DNA of 64,000 bases from Hymenobacter aranciens. GTDB lineage: Bacteria; Bacteroidota; Bacteroidia; Cytophagales; Hymenobacteraceae. Shown piece after piece: positions 1-9,363 of this stretch (the first letter of the stretch is position 1; each line of letters starts with the position of its first letter). The notes beneath the pieces were generated by a model that was not told where the DNA came from, searched no databases, and saw only the letters and a list, made by a program, of their open reading frames with translations. The stretch lies in assembly GCF_030580865.1 (NCBI RefSeq), contig NZ_JAUQSY010000003.1:454797-518796 (forward strand), given 5' to 3'. The position numbers and the translations under genes are program-made.

Positions 1-829
1 CGCGCAGCTGCCGAAACGCTTCCCGCAGAAATTGGGCGTAGGGCTGCTGCTTGCCTTCCACCCAAAAGTGGTCGATGGTGAGCACGGCCGCCCCGTCGGG
101 GCGAAAGTCCAGTTGCAGGGGGTAGCGCGCGGCGGGCGCGCGCTGCTTTTCCACGGCTTTAATGGTAGTGAGCGTAGTAGCTGGCACCTCGGTTTGCGCC
201 ACCTGTCCATCGGGTCGGCGGTATTCCACCGTGTAGCGGTCAGCGGCCTGGGCAAAAGCGGCGTAGTACCCGGCAAAGAAAGCCTGCAGTTCCAGCCATT
301 TCGCCGTAGTCGTGGCTCCGTCGGCGAAAGACACGTAGGGCAGCAGGCCCGTAAGAATGTCGTCTACGGGACGTCCGTCGATGCGCAGCAGCTCGGCACC
401 GGCGGGGATGGCAGTGCTGCCATCATAGTTGTAGAGCACGTAGGCCCGGCCGCCGAGCAGGTGCAGACGCAGCGGAAACAGCTGACTGGTGTGGTACGGG
501 TATTTGTCGTCGCGGTCGGCCGGAATAAATTTGGTGTGGCCGCAACGCAGCTGCACTACCAGCGATGTGAGAGCGGCGTAGTACGCCTGCTCGCTCTGGG
601 GCTGGGTGAGGCGCGCGGCCACGCTGTCGAATCGGGCATCGAAGACGGCCTTCGGGGTATAGCGGTACACCCCGGGGTGCACTTCTTGCAGGGCCTTGCG
701 AAACAGTTGAAAGTCGGCTTGCTGCTGGGCGGGCGTCAGTTGCCGCTGAACTGGCTCACCCTGGCAAAGTGCTATTCGTGCGGGAGCACATAGCAGTACG
801 AATAGGCAAAACCACAAAGGCGTTTTCAT
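1..829 (-). CDS. S41-family peptidase, N-terminal part (cut by window edge)
   Basis: The gene starts at ATG 829 and runs off the left edge, leaving about 276 codons. The N-terminus (MKTPLWFCLFVLLCAPARIA...) is a signal peptide, so the protein is exported. Then comes a helical N-terminal region with the pattern DFQLFRKALQEVHPGVYRYT and LVVQLRCGHTKF, which is typical of Bacteroidota S41 (C-terminal-processing type) peptidases. A PDZ-like stretch (AELLRIDGRPVDDIL) and the beginning of the peptidase domain (AVLTIDHFW) follow. The catalytic Ser/Lys region lies outside the window, so activity cannot be judged. It lies 72 bp downstream of the membrane AraC regulator on the same strand and may be co-transcribed with it. 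Family assignment is from pattern recognition; the substrate is unknown. Confidence 0.8.
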   Translation of the reverse strand, partial: MKTPLWFCLFVLLCAPARIALCQGEPVQRQLTPAQQQADFQLFRKALQEVHPGVYRYTPKAVFDARFDSVAARLTQPQSEQAYYAALTSLVVQLRCGHTKFIPADRDDKYPYHTSQLFPLRLHLLGGRAYVLYNYDGSTAIPAGAELLRIDGRPVDDILTGLLPYVSFADGATTTAKWLELQAFFAGYYAAFAQAADRYTVEYRRPDGQVAQTEVPATTLTTIKAVEKQRAPAARYPLQLDFRPDGAAVLTIDHFWVEGKQQPYAQFLREAFRQLR

Positions 830-901
830 GGAACGGAGAAGGGATAGTTGAGGCTGCAAACCTAGGCCGCTGCCTAATGCCCGTCGTCCAATCCGACAAA
901 T

Positions 902-2128
902 TCAGACCACTGTTTCAATTTGTTTGGTGTATTCGGTTGGCGTCAAGCCAGTTATTTTCTTGAAGACGGCATTAAACGTCGCTTTGGAGTTGAAGCCAGC
1001 CTCTTCGGCAATGGCGAGGGTGGTATAGTGCCCGAAGCGGGGGTTGCGTAGCAGCTGCTTCACTTCGACCACCCGGTACTCATTCACAAAGTCATAAAAG
1101 CTCTTGCCCAGCTGTTCGTTGAGCAATTGGCTCAGCCGATGCTTGGGGAGGCCCACCAGCTGTGCGAGTTCCTGCAAGGTGAGGGTATTCTGCCGATAGG
1201 GCTTGGCTTCTTCCATATAAGCCAGTAGCTTCTGCTGGTAAAGGGCCGATTGCTCCGGGGTTAACGTTGATTTCTGGTACTTGAGCGGTGCCTCATGAGC
1301 AGGAATTGATTCGGGCTGGGTAGCCGGAATAGTCGGCGGCCCGGTCGGGGTAGCCGCTACCGGAAGCGTAGGTAGCGGCTGGGCTGCTGGCGATGAAGGG
1401 AGTCCAAACAGCGCCGGTTGGCCCAGCGCTTTGTAGCCAATCCAGTAGATGAGGGCAATGGCACCCAGGTAGTGCAGGTGGTAATCGTAGAGCGTTGTCA
1501 GGGCGCCCAAGCCCCATTTGCGGGCATAGAAGGCCCCGATACCAAAGACCATAATAACCAATATAAACCCTAAAAACTGCTTCAGCCAGCGCACCCGCAC
1601 CCGAGAAAGGTCCGAGTAGCAGTTGCGCATTCGCCGCTCGTGCCGGTGCAGCACCCGTAAGGCCAAGAGCACAAAGACCAGGTGCTCCCCGTTGATGAGC
1701 TGGTTTAACCAGCTAAAATCGTCCTGCGATGCGTGGGCAAAATCATCGAGGTAGGCCACCTTCTTGGCCGCCGACTGCAGGTAATAAGGCAGCAAATAGA
1801 GCAGACACGCCCCGAAAGGTAGGAGAAACCAGGTATCGCGCCTGCGCAGGCGAGGACGCTTGCGGGTGAGCTTGTCCGTAAACAGGTAAATCAGCGGCCC
1901 GAACAGCGTGGGCAGCAACCAGGAAATCTTGCTCAGGTGCGGGTTCGCCACGAAAAACGCGCGCGTGTCGAAGGCCACCAGCACGGATTGCGCCGCGATG
2001 AGCACGAGCAGCACCGCCAACAACCAATTCGCTACTTGATTGACTCGGCGTGTCGACAGCAGCAGGGCCACGCACAGGCCCTGCACGGCGCCGGCTACCA
2101 ACAGAATTTGGGGAATAAAAAGAGACAC
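902..2128 (-). CDS. Membrane-anchored AraC-family transcriptional regulator
   Basis: A 408-aa protein. The first ~240 residues hold about seven hydrophobic segments (the first is FIPQILLVAGAVQGLCVALLL), then a Pro/Ala-rich linker (~250-290). The C-terminal AraC-type DNA-binding domain (~305-405) carries the two helix-turn-helix units LTLQELAQLVGLPKHRLSQL and LAIAEEAGFNSKATFNAVFK followed by KITGLTPTEY. This 7TM-plus-AraC arrangement is common in Bacteroidota and suggests a regulator that senses a membrane or extracellular signal and binds DNA while anchored. The start is GTG 2128, chosen because AGGAG lies five bases upstream and the membrane domain begins at once. The downstream S41 peptidase gene is a plausible target or operon partner (inference). 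Confidence 0.88.
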   Translation of the reverse strand: MSLFIPQILLVAGAVQGLCVALLLSTRRVNQVANWLLAVLLVLIAAQSVLVAFDTRAFFVANPHLSKISWLLPTLFGPLIYLFTDKLTRKRPRLRRRDTWFLLPFGACLLYLLPYYLQSAAKKVAYLDDFAHASQDDFSWLNQLINGEHLVFVLLALRVLHRHERRMRNCYSDLSRVRVRWLKQFLGFILVIMVFGIGAFYARKWGLGALTTLYDYHLHYLGAIALIYWIGYKALGQPALFGLPSSPAAQPLPTLPVAATPTGPPTIPATQPESIPAHEAPLKYQKSTLTPEQSALYQQKLLAYMEEAKPYRQNTLTLQELAQLVGLPKHRLSQLLNEQLGKSFYDFVNEYRVVEVKQLLRNPRFGHYTTLAIAEEAGFNSKATFNAVFKKITGLTPTEYTKQIETVV

Positions 2129-2215
2129 TTGCTCCTATTAATTGCTGTTCAGTACCTGCCTTGATTGCCGGTAAATGCTAGCGGCGTCTGCCCGCTCCCA
2201 AATATCCATAATTGG

Positions 2216-2253
2216 AACAAAAACGCCCCGCGACCGGAAGGTTGCGGAGCGTT
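2216..2253 (-). terminator. Rho-independent terminator of the Kelch/T9SS gene
   Basis: Read on the minus strand, a 13-bp stem (AACGCTCCGCAAC pairing with GTCGCGGGGCGTT, including wobble pairs) has a 6-base loop and is followed by TTTTTG. It lies just after the stop codon at 2277, so it fits as the end of that transcript. Confidence 0.75.
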
Positions 2254-2276
2254 ACCAGTTGGGTTTTTGTTCTGCT

Positions 2277-5200
2277 CTATTCTATAACGATGCGCTTCGT
2301 AACAGGCTGACCATTGAGTGTGAAGCGCAGAGCATAAACGCCGGCGGCCAGACCGTGCAGCTCTACCGTAGTTTCGGCCGCCGGCAGCGCGAGGTGGCGC
2401 ACGCATTGGCCAAGACTGTTGAGCAGCTCGGCGGCGGCTACCTGGCCAGCCGGGCGCAGCACGGTGAGGTGGTCATGGGCGGGGCTGGGGTAGGCCAATA
2501 CCTGCGCATCGAGCGGGGCTGCTGTGGCCAGCGGGGCCGTGGCCGGCTTCAGGTTCAGCCAGAAGCGCCCGGGGGCCGTGTAGCTGCTCAGCGTGAAGGT
2601 ATAGCTGGCGCCAGCCGTGAGCAGGGTGCGGGTGCCAGTGAACTGGTCAACTAACTCGACGCGCACGCCTACCAGATTGGCCAGATGAGCGGCGGTCAAG
2701 GTATAGCGGCCGAGGGCCGGCACACCTACAAATAGCGGAATGCTGGTAGTGCTGGTGAAGGACGGGCGGCCGTCGATAGCCAGTTGCTCGCCGGTGGCAG
2801 CTAGGCTGGCGAGGTTGAGGCCGGTAGTGTTGGGCAGTTTCACAGCGTCGGCCTGGGGGTCAAGGCCCGTAGTAGCCGTTGCGTTAGAATACACCAGTAG
2901 CTCATCGGTGAGGCCGTTGGCACCGGTCAGGGTGAGGCCGACGCTGGGCAGGCTGGTGCTGCTGCTACGGTGCATCTTGACCTGGGTGCCGTAGGTGGTC
3001 AGGCGCTGGCTGTTGCGGAAGATTAGGTTGCCGCCGGTCCGACCCGGGCTGACGCGCACGAAGAAGCCCTGGCTGCTGGCCACCAGCGGCGACACCGAGG
3101 CTGGGTCGGACGCGCCGGGCAGGAAAGTGCGGTACTGGCCGGCATACGGCCCGGTGCTTTCGAAGACGTACAGAGCCGCGTCGAGGCCGGGGCGGTCGGC
3201 GGGCGCTACCAGGGACCAGTCCAGAGGAGCAGGGTAGGGGTTGCCTACCAGCGCCCAGCCGGCCTCGGCCGCCGTGGTGCCAGCGTTGCGAGCCAGGCTC
3301 AGCGAGTAGTCGCCCGAGCGCAGGCGGCCGGTGAAATCGACCTTCGCCGTGGCTGGCAGGTGCACGGTGTAGCCGGTGCCGGCGGGCAGGCTGTCGGTAG
3401 CCGAGGGCGAGAACCAACCTTTGTCGAACATGCTCAGGTTGTTGGTGGCCGAGGCCAGACGCGCTTGGTTGTAGCCAAACACGGTGGGGAAGGGCGCCAC
3501 CAGACCCGGCGCGGCCGACGAGTTATAGGCCGGATTGAAAGCCGGGATGAAGCCTGGCGTCGCCAGGTCGGCCAGGGTATTGCCGCTCACCGGCGAGCTG
3601 TAGTGGCGGTAGCCGGGGCCAGCGTTCAGGCTGGGGTCGAGCCAACGCTGCACGGTGGCTGTGCTGCCACGCACCATGCCCCTGCCGCTGTTCACGACCA
3701 GGGCCGTGCCGCTGGCATCGGAGAGCAGCGTCAGTGCGTGGCCGTTGAGCTGCAGGTCGTTGTCATTTACGGTCAGGGTCTGGCGGATGGCTACCGGCTG
3801 GCTCAGGGTCAGGGGCGCGATGCTAGTGAGGCTGCGCACTTGAGCGGGCAGGCCGGAGCCGGTTATCTGGGTAGCGAGGCCATCGTAGCTATAATCAGCT
3901 TCGGTAGAAAACGAGCGGGTACCCGTCACCTGTATGGCCCCGGTGCTGCCGTTGGCCGCAATGCCGGCGGCATCGCACACTACCAGCTCAGCCCCGGCCG
4001 CCAGCGTAAAGCTGCCCGGGCCGGTGAGGGGCTGGCAGGCGGTGCGCAGGGTGCCACCGTCGTGGATTATCAGGTTGCCCTCCACCACCAACGGGCCATC
4101 GAGAGTGGCAAGGCCGGGGCCGCCGGTAGCCGGGCCGGTGATGGTGACGTGGCGGTAGGTGCCATGCAGGGCCCGGGTGCTGCTGACGACCACATCGGCG
4201 GGGGCGTGAGCGCGGCCCAGGGGCAGCCAGTGCTGGGCAGAACTGTGACGGAAAGAGCCGCCATCGGTTTGCCAGAAGCCGCCAGCCACGGCCAGATACA
4301 CCGAGTCGCCGACGGTGATGGGTGCGGCATAGGAAGCTAGCATCGGCAGGGGCTGGGCCGGGCCCAGCAGCCACTCGCCGCGGTCGAGGTCGTAGGCCCA
4401 GGTGCGGGCGCGCTGGGCGGCCGGGGTGTTGGGCCAGTTCTGGCCGCCCGTCACGTACACCCGGCGGTGGCCCTCCACCTCGGCCCCGGCCGCCACGGCG
4501 TAGCGCACGGGGCCGCCGGGGTAATCGGGCAGGCGCGTCCAGGTGATGCGTAGCGGGTCGGTAGGGTCGAGGTCGCCGCGCCACACGGCGGCCGTTACCT
4601 GGCCGGCATCGACTTCTTCGCCCCCCACCAGCACCAGGCTGCGGCCGACCACCCCCACGCTCAGACCGTACAGCGCCGGGCCGGGATAGGGCGTGGCCTG
4701 GGCCCAGCGGTTGCGGCGCACGTCGAACACCTGCACGCTGCGGTAGCCGACGCTGCCGCCGGCATTGCCACTCAGGCCGCCCACCACGTAGAGCAGCGAG
4801 TCGCCGAGGGTGGCCGAGCCGTAGGCGGCGGTGGCCTGGGGCAGGCTGGGGCCGGTGGTCCAGGTGTTGCGCTCGGGGTCGTAGATGTCGAGGCGGCTGG
4901 ATGCGTTGCTCAGGAAAATGCCGTCGGCCCCGCCGGGCACGTACACCCGCGCACCCAGGGTATGGGCACCGTAGAAAGCCCGGGGCTGGGGCATGGGGGC
5001 GCGGGCCACCCACTGCCGGGTGCCGGGGTGGTAGCGCCACACCTGGCCGTCGGGCAGGTTAGTGCTGTCGAGGCCACCCACGCTAAGCAGGTAGGGGGTG
5101 CCATCGGCGGCGGTGTAGGCGGTGGTACCGTGGCCGTTGCGGGCGTTGGGCAAGGGTGCGTGGGGCTGCCAGGCGGGTACGAGCAGGGGGTTAAAGACAC

Positions 5201-6065
5201 CCACATTAGCACTGACCTCGTTGTCGGTAGGCTGGGCGTCGGCGATTAGCGGGGCCTGGGCTACGAGCTGGTAGCTGCCCGTCTGAGCAGGCGTCCAGGG
5301 GTCGAAATTCACCGTTACCTGGTGGCGGTGCGCTGGCACCGTCACGGTGCGGGTGCTGAGGTAGCCAGCCGGGGTGCTGCGCAGGGTTACGGCCACGGTT
5401 TGGGGCTGGGCGCCCATGTTTTGCACCTCCACACGGGGGCTGAGCGACTGACCGGCGCGCAGGGTGGTGCTGCTGAGCTGCAGGGGGTGCAGACGCACGT
5501 CGGCGGCCGGGCGGCGGCCCAGTTCCACGTCGTCGATGACCATGCCGGCCCCATCCCGGGCCCCGTATTGAAAGGCCAGGTACACGCGCTGCCCGGCGTA
5601 GGCGGCTAGGCTCAGGCGCACCTGCTCGAACCAGCCAGTGGGGTAGGCGGGTCCGTCGGCTCGCCACAGCGTGCGGGTAAAACTGGCCCGGGCGCTGTCG
5701 GTGACGGAGATTTTGACCGTGAACGAATCGACGGCTGCCGGCACGAAATACGGCAGCCAGTAGAAGCAGAGCGAATCGGTGGTCCCCACCCGGAAGCGCG
5801 GCAGGATAAGCCAGTCGTCGTCGGTACCGCCTGCCCAGGGGGCGAGGGCGGCGCTGCCCTGACCTTCCAGGGTTAAGGCGTCTTCACGCTGCCAGTAGTT
5901 GGAGCCGCTCACGTTGTCGGCGCGCCAGCCGGGCGGCGGAAAGGAGGTGGCTTCGAAGCTTTCGCGCAGGTAGCCCTGGCGGGGGATGGGGGCCTGGGCC
6001 TGCACCATGAAGGCGAGTAGCACCAGCACCAGGCTGCTCAGGCAGCACTTATGCAATGTTTTCAA
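2277..6065 (-). CDS. Kelch-repeat surface protein with choice-of-anchor J domain and T9SS type A sorting tail
   Basis: A secreted protein of about 1,262 aa. The start chosen is TTG 6065, because it directly opens a signal peptide (M-KTLHKCCLSSLVLVLLAFMVQAQA); the frame stays open to a TTG at 6134. Approximate domain order: an adhesin-type 'choice-of-anchor J' domain (~28-185: SFEATSFPPPGW, DDWLILP, YAGQRVYLAFQYGARDGAGM, VIDDVEL); a CARDB-like segment; five to six Kelch blades (~305-600, repeated VGG/VPGG plus W motifs such as RQWVARAPMPQPRAFYGA); a long beta-rich region; and a C-terminal T9SS type A tail (LLNSLGQ...GLAAGVYALRFTLNG, then VTKRIVIE). The T9SS should carry it across the outer membrane and anchor it to the surface. 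The tail closely resembles that of the protein ending at 62222. The ligand is unknown. Confidence 0.88.
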   Translation of the reverse strand: MKTLHKCCLSSLVLVLLAFMVQAQAPIPRQGYLRESFEATSFPPPGWRADNVSGSNYWQREDALTLEGQGSAALAPWAGGTDDDWLILPRFRVGTTDSLCFYWLPYFVPAAVDSFTVKISVTDSARASFTRTLWRADGPAYPTGWFEQVRLSLAAYAGQRVYLAFQYGARDGAGMVIDDVELGRRPAADVRLHPLQLSSTTLRAGQSLSPRVEVQNMGAQPQTVAVTLRSTPAGYLSTRTVTVPAHRHQVTVNFDPWTPAQTGSYQLVAQAPLIADAQPTDNEVSANVGVFNPLLVPAWQPHAPLPNARNGHGTTAYTAADGTPYLLSVGGLDSTNLPDGQVWRYHPGTRQWVARAPMPQPRAFYGAHTLGARVYVPGGADGIFLSNASSRLDIYDPERNTWTTGPSLPQATAAYGSATLGDSLLYVVGGLSGNAGGSVGYRSVQVFDVRRNRWAQATPYPGPALYGLSVGVVGRSLVLVGGEEVDAGQVTAAVWRGDLDPTDPLRITWTRLPDYPGGPVRYAVAAGAEVEGHRRVYVTGGQNWPNTPAAQRARTWAYDLDRGEWLLGPAQPLPMLASYAAPITVGDSVYLAVAGGFWQTDGGSFRHSSAQHWLPLGRAHAPADVVVSSTRALHGTYRHVTITGPATGGPGLATLDGPLVVEGNLIIHDGGTLRTACQPLTGPGSFTLAAGAELVVCDAAGIAANGSTGAIQVTGTRSFSTEADYSYDGLATQITGSGLPAQVRSLTSIAPLTLSQPVAIRQTLTVNDNDLQLNGHALTLLSDASGTALVVNSGRGMVRGSTATVQRWLDPSLNAGPGYRHYSSPVSGNTLADLATPGFIPAFNPAYNSSAAPGLVAPFPTVFGYNQARLASATNNLSMFDKGWFSPSATDSLPAGTGYTVHLPATAKVDFTGRLRSGDYSLSLARNAGTTAAEAGWALVGNPYPAPLDWSLVAPADRPGLDAALYVFESTGPYAGQYRTFLPGASDPASVSPLVASSQGFFVRVSPGRTGGNLIFRNSQRLTTYGTQVKMHRSSSTSLPSVGLTLTGANGLTDELLVYSNATATTGLDPQADAVKLPNTTGLNLASLAATGEQLAIDGRPSFTSTTSIPLFVGVPALGRYTLTAAHLANLVGVRVELVDQFTGTRTLLTAGASYTFTLSSYTAPGRFWLNLKPATAPLATAAPLDAQVLAYPSPAHDHLTVLRPAGQVAAAELLNSLGQCVRHLALPAAETTVELHGLAAGVYALRFTLNGQPVTKRIVIE

Positions 6066-6514
6066 GGCAATGAAAAGGGAATAGTTAACGGGACTGACGC
6101 CCGGCGGCGTTGGGGCGTTGCCCCGGTGCCGCAAGCGGGTTTTGTCAAGCTAAGGGAGTGACCCTGACGCTGACCGTTTCCGCACCCAAAACGCCGTAAG
6201 CGGGCTTTGTCGAGTTGAGAGCCTACTCGTTGCGGAGAGGCCGCCAAACTCGGACAGCGTGACGGTGGCTATCTGCAGCCCCTCCAGCATTTGCAGGGTA
6301 GGCTCCGTGGAGCTGTCAATGGACTCCTGCCAGGCACACAATACGTAGCAGTTGGCCACTAGAAACCCCTGGTGTCTGTCAGCCTTTCCATTTGCCAGCG
6401 TCTATTGACTACTTGCATCTCGCCGCCAATGCAAAACTCAAGTCCCTCCGCTGGCAGCGAATCCCAATCAGGTGACTCCGACTGGTGTAGCTATGCCATA
6501 GTAACAAGCCAACC
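6066..6514. other. Intergenic region without a supported gene
   Basis: No convincing gene is seen. Two imperfect copies of a GCAAGCGGGTTTTGTCAAGC-like block lie at about 6129-6150 and 6193-6214. A 69-codon minus-strand frame (6150-6359) exists but has no recognisable features. The region may hold the promoter of the Kelch/T9SS gene. Confidence 0.45.
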
Positions 6515-6802
6515 TCAGTGGTCAGCTTGGTGGATAGCTCCATTAGAAGACAGCACAGCTGCCAGCGACTTCAATTCCTGAGCAACCAGGATTGCTTTGG
6601 CTTCCGCCACCAGCCGTTCGCCAGGATTCAACTCTTTGCGGTGCAGCGACACTATCAGCCCAATAAAAGAGATATACGGTAACCCGCAGCCTAAAACGAA
6701 CCACAGCCAGAAGGAGCGGCCATAACTATAAGCACAATATCCCGTGACCAGCGGCAGAAAAAGCAGCGTGCTTAGTATGAAAAACAATAAGTCCAGTAGC
6801 AT
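6515..6802 (-). CDS. Small two-TM membrane protein
   Basis: A 95-aa protein starting at ATG 6802. An upstream in-frame TTG at 6814 is possible but less likely. Two hydrophobic segments are seen: LLDLLFFILSTLLFLPLV and FWLWFVLGCGLPYISFIGLI. A charged C-terminal half follows (HRKELNPGERLVAEAKAIL). It begins about 22 bp after the stop of the ActC-like gene, so the two are probably co-transcribed. Family not recognised; an inner-membrane location is inferred. Whether it works with the ActC-like protein is unknown. Confidence 0.65.
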   Translation of the reverse strand: MLLDLLFFILSTLLFLPLVTGYCAYSYGRSFWLWFVLGCGLPYISFIGLIVSLHRKELNPGERLVAEAKAILVAQELKSLAAVLSSNGAIHQADH

Positions 6803-6824
6803 GAGCTTTGACAAGAAGGGAGGT

Positions 6825-8261
6825 TTAGTTGCCCTGCACCGATGCAGGCATGGGTGCAGTTGGGGCGGGCAGCGTTGTAGCGGTGGGTTTGGGCCTGTAA
6901 GTTGGCCCGTTGTCGCCGGTGTATTTCAGGATAGTCTTTACTTCGGCCATGTTGATGACGGGGAAGAATTTGGCGAAGAGCATGAACAGCGTGAAGAACA
7001 GGCCCAGCGTCCCCACGTAGATACCGATGTCGATGAGGGAGGGCGAGAACATGGCCCAGTTCGACGGCAAGTAATCGCGGTGCAGCGAGGTGACGATGAT
7101 AACGAAGCGCTCGAACCACATGCCGATGTTCACGATGATGGACAGGATGAAGGTGAGCGGAATGCTGTAGCGCACGCGGCGCAGCCACACTAGCTGCGGT
7201 GTAATCACGTTGCAGGTCATCATCGAAGCGTAAGCCCACCAGTAAGGGCCAGTGGCGCGGTTGATGAAGGCGTACTGCTCAAACTCCACCTGCGAGTACC
7301 AGGCGATGAAGAACTCTGTGATGTAAGCCACGCCCACGATGGAGCCGGTAATCATCATGATTTTGTTCATCAGCGCGATGTGCTCCAGCGTGATATAGTC
7401 TTCAAGACGGAACACGACGCGGGTAATGAGCATCAGCGTCAGTACCATAGCGAAGCCCGAGAAGATAGCGCCGGCTACGAAGTAGGGCGGGAAGATGGTA
7501 GTGTGCCAGCCGGGTACTACCGAGGTGGCAAAGTCCATCGATACGATGGTGTGGACCGAAAGTACCAGCGGGGTCGACACGCCAGCCAGAATCAGCGACA
7601 CGGTTTCGTAGCGCGACCAGGCCTTGGCTGAGCCTTTCCAGCCCAGGCTCAGCAGCGAGTACGCGACTTTGGCAATGGTACCCTTAGCACGGTCGCGGAT
7701 GGTGGCAAAGTCGGGAATCAGGCCAATGTACCAGAACACCAGCGACACCGAGAAGTAGGTCGAGATGGCGAACACGTCCCACAGCAGCGGCGAGTTGAAG
7801 TTGGCCCAGAGCGAGCCGTAGGTATTCTGGAAAGGAAACACCCAGAACATCAGCCAGGGCCGTCCCAGGTGGAGCACGGGATACATGGCGGCGCAGATGA
7901 CGGCGAAGATGGTCATAGCCTCGGCCGCCCGGTTAATGGAGCTCCGCCATTTCTGCCGAAACAGCAGCAGTACGGCCGAGATGAGCGTGCCAGCGTGGCC
8001 AATGCCCACCCACCACACGAAGTTGGTGATGTCCCAGGCCCAGCCCACGGTTTTGTTGAGGCCCCACTCGCCGATGCCGTACCACAGCGTGCGGTACATC
8101 GAGTAGAAGAAGATACCAAGGAAAAACAGGGCCACGCTCAAGGCGACCATCCAACGCCGGTTAGGGGCAGATTCTACCTGGCGGCACACGTCCTCAGTTA
8201 CATCGTGGCAGGTTTTGCTCCCCGTGATAAGCGGTTCGCGTATCGGCGACACATGTTGCAT
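6825..8261 (-). CDS. actC: NrfD/PsrC-type quinol-oxidising membrane subunit, ActC-like (alternative complex III)
   Basis: A 478-aa polytopic membrane protein of the NrfD/PsrC (polysulfide reductase NrfD) family. Long recognisable stretches match ActC of Bacteroidota alternative complex III: GLNKTVGWAWDITNFVWWVG, TIFPPYFVAGAIFSGFAMV and IVVNIGMWFERFVIIVTSLH. ActC is a menaquinol-binding subunit of the complex that reduces cytochrome c or an oxidase. The start chosen is ATG 8261 (MQHVSPIREPLITG...), where known homologues begin; a longer frame to 8354 adds 31 atypical residues. A weak promoter-like pair, GAATTTTG (8283-8290) with TTTG (8307-8310), lies just upstream and supports the shorter form. 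ActC normally sits in an actABCDEF operon; no other act gene is present here, so this is a solitary copy. The residues after ~455 are Pro/Thr/Ala-rich. Confidence 0.85.
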   Translation of the reverse strand: MQHVSPIREPLITGSKTCHDVTEDVCRQVESAPNRRWMVALSVALFFLGIFFYSMYRTLWYGIGEWGLNKTVGWAWDITNFVWWVGIGHAGTLISAVLLLFRQKWRSSINRAAEAMTIFAVICAAMYPVLHLGRPWLMFWVFPFQNTYGSLWANFNSPLLWDVFAISTYFSVSLVFWYIGLIPDFATIRDRAKGTIAKVAYSLLSLGWKGSAKAWSRYETVSLILAGVSTPLVLSVHTIVSMDFATSVVPGWHTTIFPPYFVAGAIFSGFAMVLTLMLITRVVFRLEDYITLEHIALMNKIMMITGSIVGVAYITEFFIAWYSQVEFEQYAFINRATGPYWWAYASMMTCNVITPQLVWLRRVRYSIPLTFILSIIVNIGMWFERFVIIVTSLHRDYLPSNWAMFSPSLIDIGIYVGTLGLFFTLFMLFAKFFPVINMAEVKTILKYTGDNGPTYRPKPTATTLPAPTAPMPASVQGN

Positions 8262-8537
8262 ATAGTTCGGTGATTGTTTCGACAAAATTCCGACTGCTGC
8301 CGCTGGCAAACCTTGATTGAACGCAAGATTTACACTGACTGAATTCCACTCCATCTACCTCTGCAAAAGGATGAATTGGCCCGCTGGGTGAATAGGCGAA
8401 TAGTCACAGTGGCCCATGCTCAAGGCAGGGCTAGGCGCGTCCACCCTACCAGGCCGGGCGGCAGGTCAGGGCTGGGCGTGTCAGCACTAGGCAACGCCCC
8501 CGGAACTACAGACGTCCTCCAGGCAACCCCGCAGGCA

Positions 8538-8756
8538 TCAGGCCTGCTTCTTGCCCATCCTTTTCCGACTACTTGCCTTAGGCGCAGTTCTTTGTCTTGG
8601 GGACTGCGCGGCGTAAATGGCTGCTGGCTCATGGGGCCCTAACTGCTTCACCGGTTCAGCCGTGGCCCTGCCGTCATCAGTTGCTGCAGGGGCAGGTTCC
8701 GGCGCTGGTTTGTAGGCCACGGCGCAAGTGCGCACCGGTACCGAAACAGCCACCAC
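8538..8756 (-). pseudogene. Possible remnant of a Pro/Ala-rich, Lys-rich-tailed protein
   Basis: An open minus-strand frame with no ATG start; the first usable codon is GTG 8756 and the frame is open to a stop near 8820. The translated text (VPVRTCAVAYKPAPEPAPAA ... KASSRKRMGKKQA) looks more protein-like than the other frames here, with a basic tail. It could be the C-terminus of a decayed gene or chance. The rest of 8262-8840 shows nothing further. Confidence 0.25.
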
Positions 8757-8840
8757 CTGCTCAGAAGCACTAACTGCCCTGTCGGAGTGATATAAGGCGA
8801 CCGTTTCGGCCTCGCGTATGGCTCAGGTTAAGGCCTGCAA

Positions 8841-9326
8841 TTAACTTCGGACTTCCGGCCGGAGACATTGCCCGCGCGCTCTTGCATACAGGAAGGTGAT
8901 GCCGTAGCGGCCGCAGATTTCGGCCACAACCGGGAAGTCGGGTGGGCCGGCGGGTAGCTGCGCCAGCTCCTGAAACATGTGCTCGGCCCCGGCCGGGAAG
9001 ATGGATACCAGCACGCGGGCCGGCGTGCTGCCCACCACCCGGAAGCTGTGGGCCACCCCACGCGGCACGTAGGCCAGGTCGCCGGCCCCGAGGGTGGTTA
9101 CGGCACCGTCGACTTCATATTCGACCAGCCCCTCCTGCACGTGGAAGGTTTCATCTTCCTGCGTGTGCACGTGGCGGGGAATGCCGGTGCCGGGCGAGTT
9201 GAGCTGCTCCACCAGGGTAAACAGGCCGTTGGTGTCCTGGCCGGTCAGCTTGATGCACTGCTGGTCGCCGAGGACGCTGAGCCGCAAACCATTGGCGGCA
9301 GGTACGATGTTGGGAATGAGTTTCAT
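8841..9326 (-). CDS. Cupin-domain protein
   Basis: A 161-aa single-domain cupin. Motif 1 is visible as GIPRHVHTQEDETFHVQEG, giving metal ligands His52, His54 and Glu58. Motif 2 is GDLAYVPRGVAHSF, with His93. The residues after ~115 (MFQELAQLPAGPPDFPVVAEICGRYGITFL) match the C-terminal helix common in small cupins described as quercetin-dioxygenase-like. No signal peptide, so cytoplasmic. It starts 38 bp after the RidA-like gene on the same strand and is probably its operon partner. The reaction cannot be told from sequence. Confidence 0.85.
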   Translation of the reverse strand: MKLIPNIVPAANGLRLSVLGDQQCIKLTGQDTNGLFTLVEQLNSPGTGIPRHVHTQEDETFHVQEGLVEYEVDGAVTTLGAGDLAYVPRGVAHSFRVVGSTPARVLVSIFPAGAEHMFQELAQLPAGPPDFPVVAEICGRYGITFLYARARGQCLRPEVRS

Positions 9327-9363
9327 GGATGTTGAGAAATAAGATGAGAAAAGAGAAAAATGG

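Noticed and set aside
32..793. Plus-strand open frame of 253 codons
   Set aside because: Shadow of the S41 peptidase gene on the other strand, which has signal peptide and family motifs.
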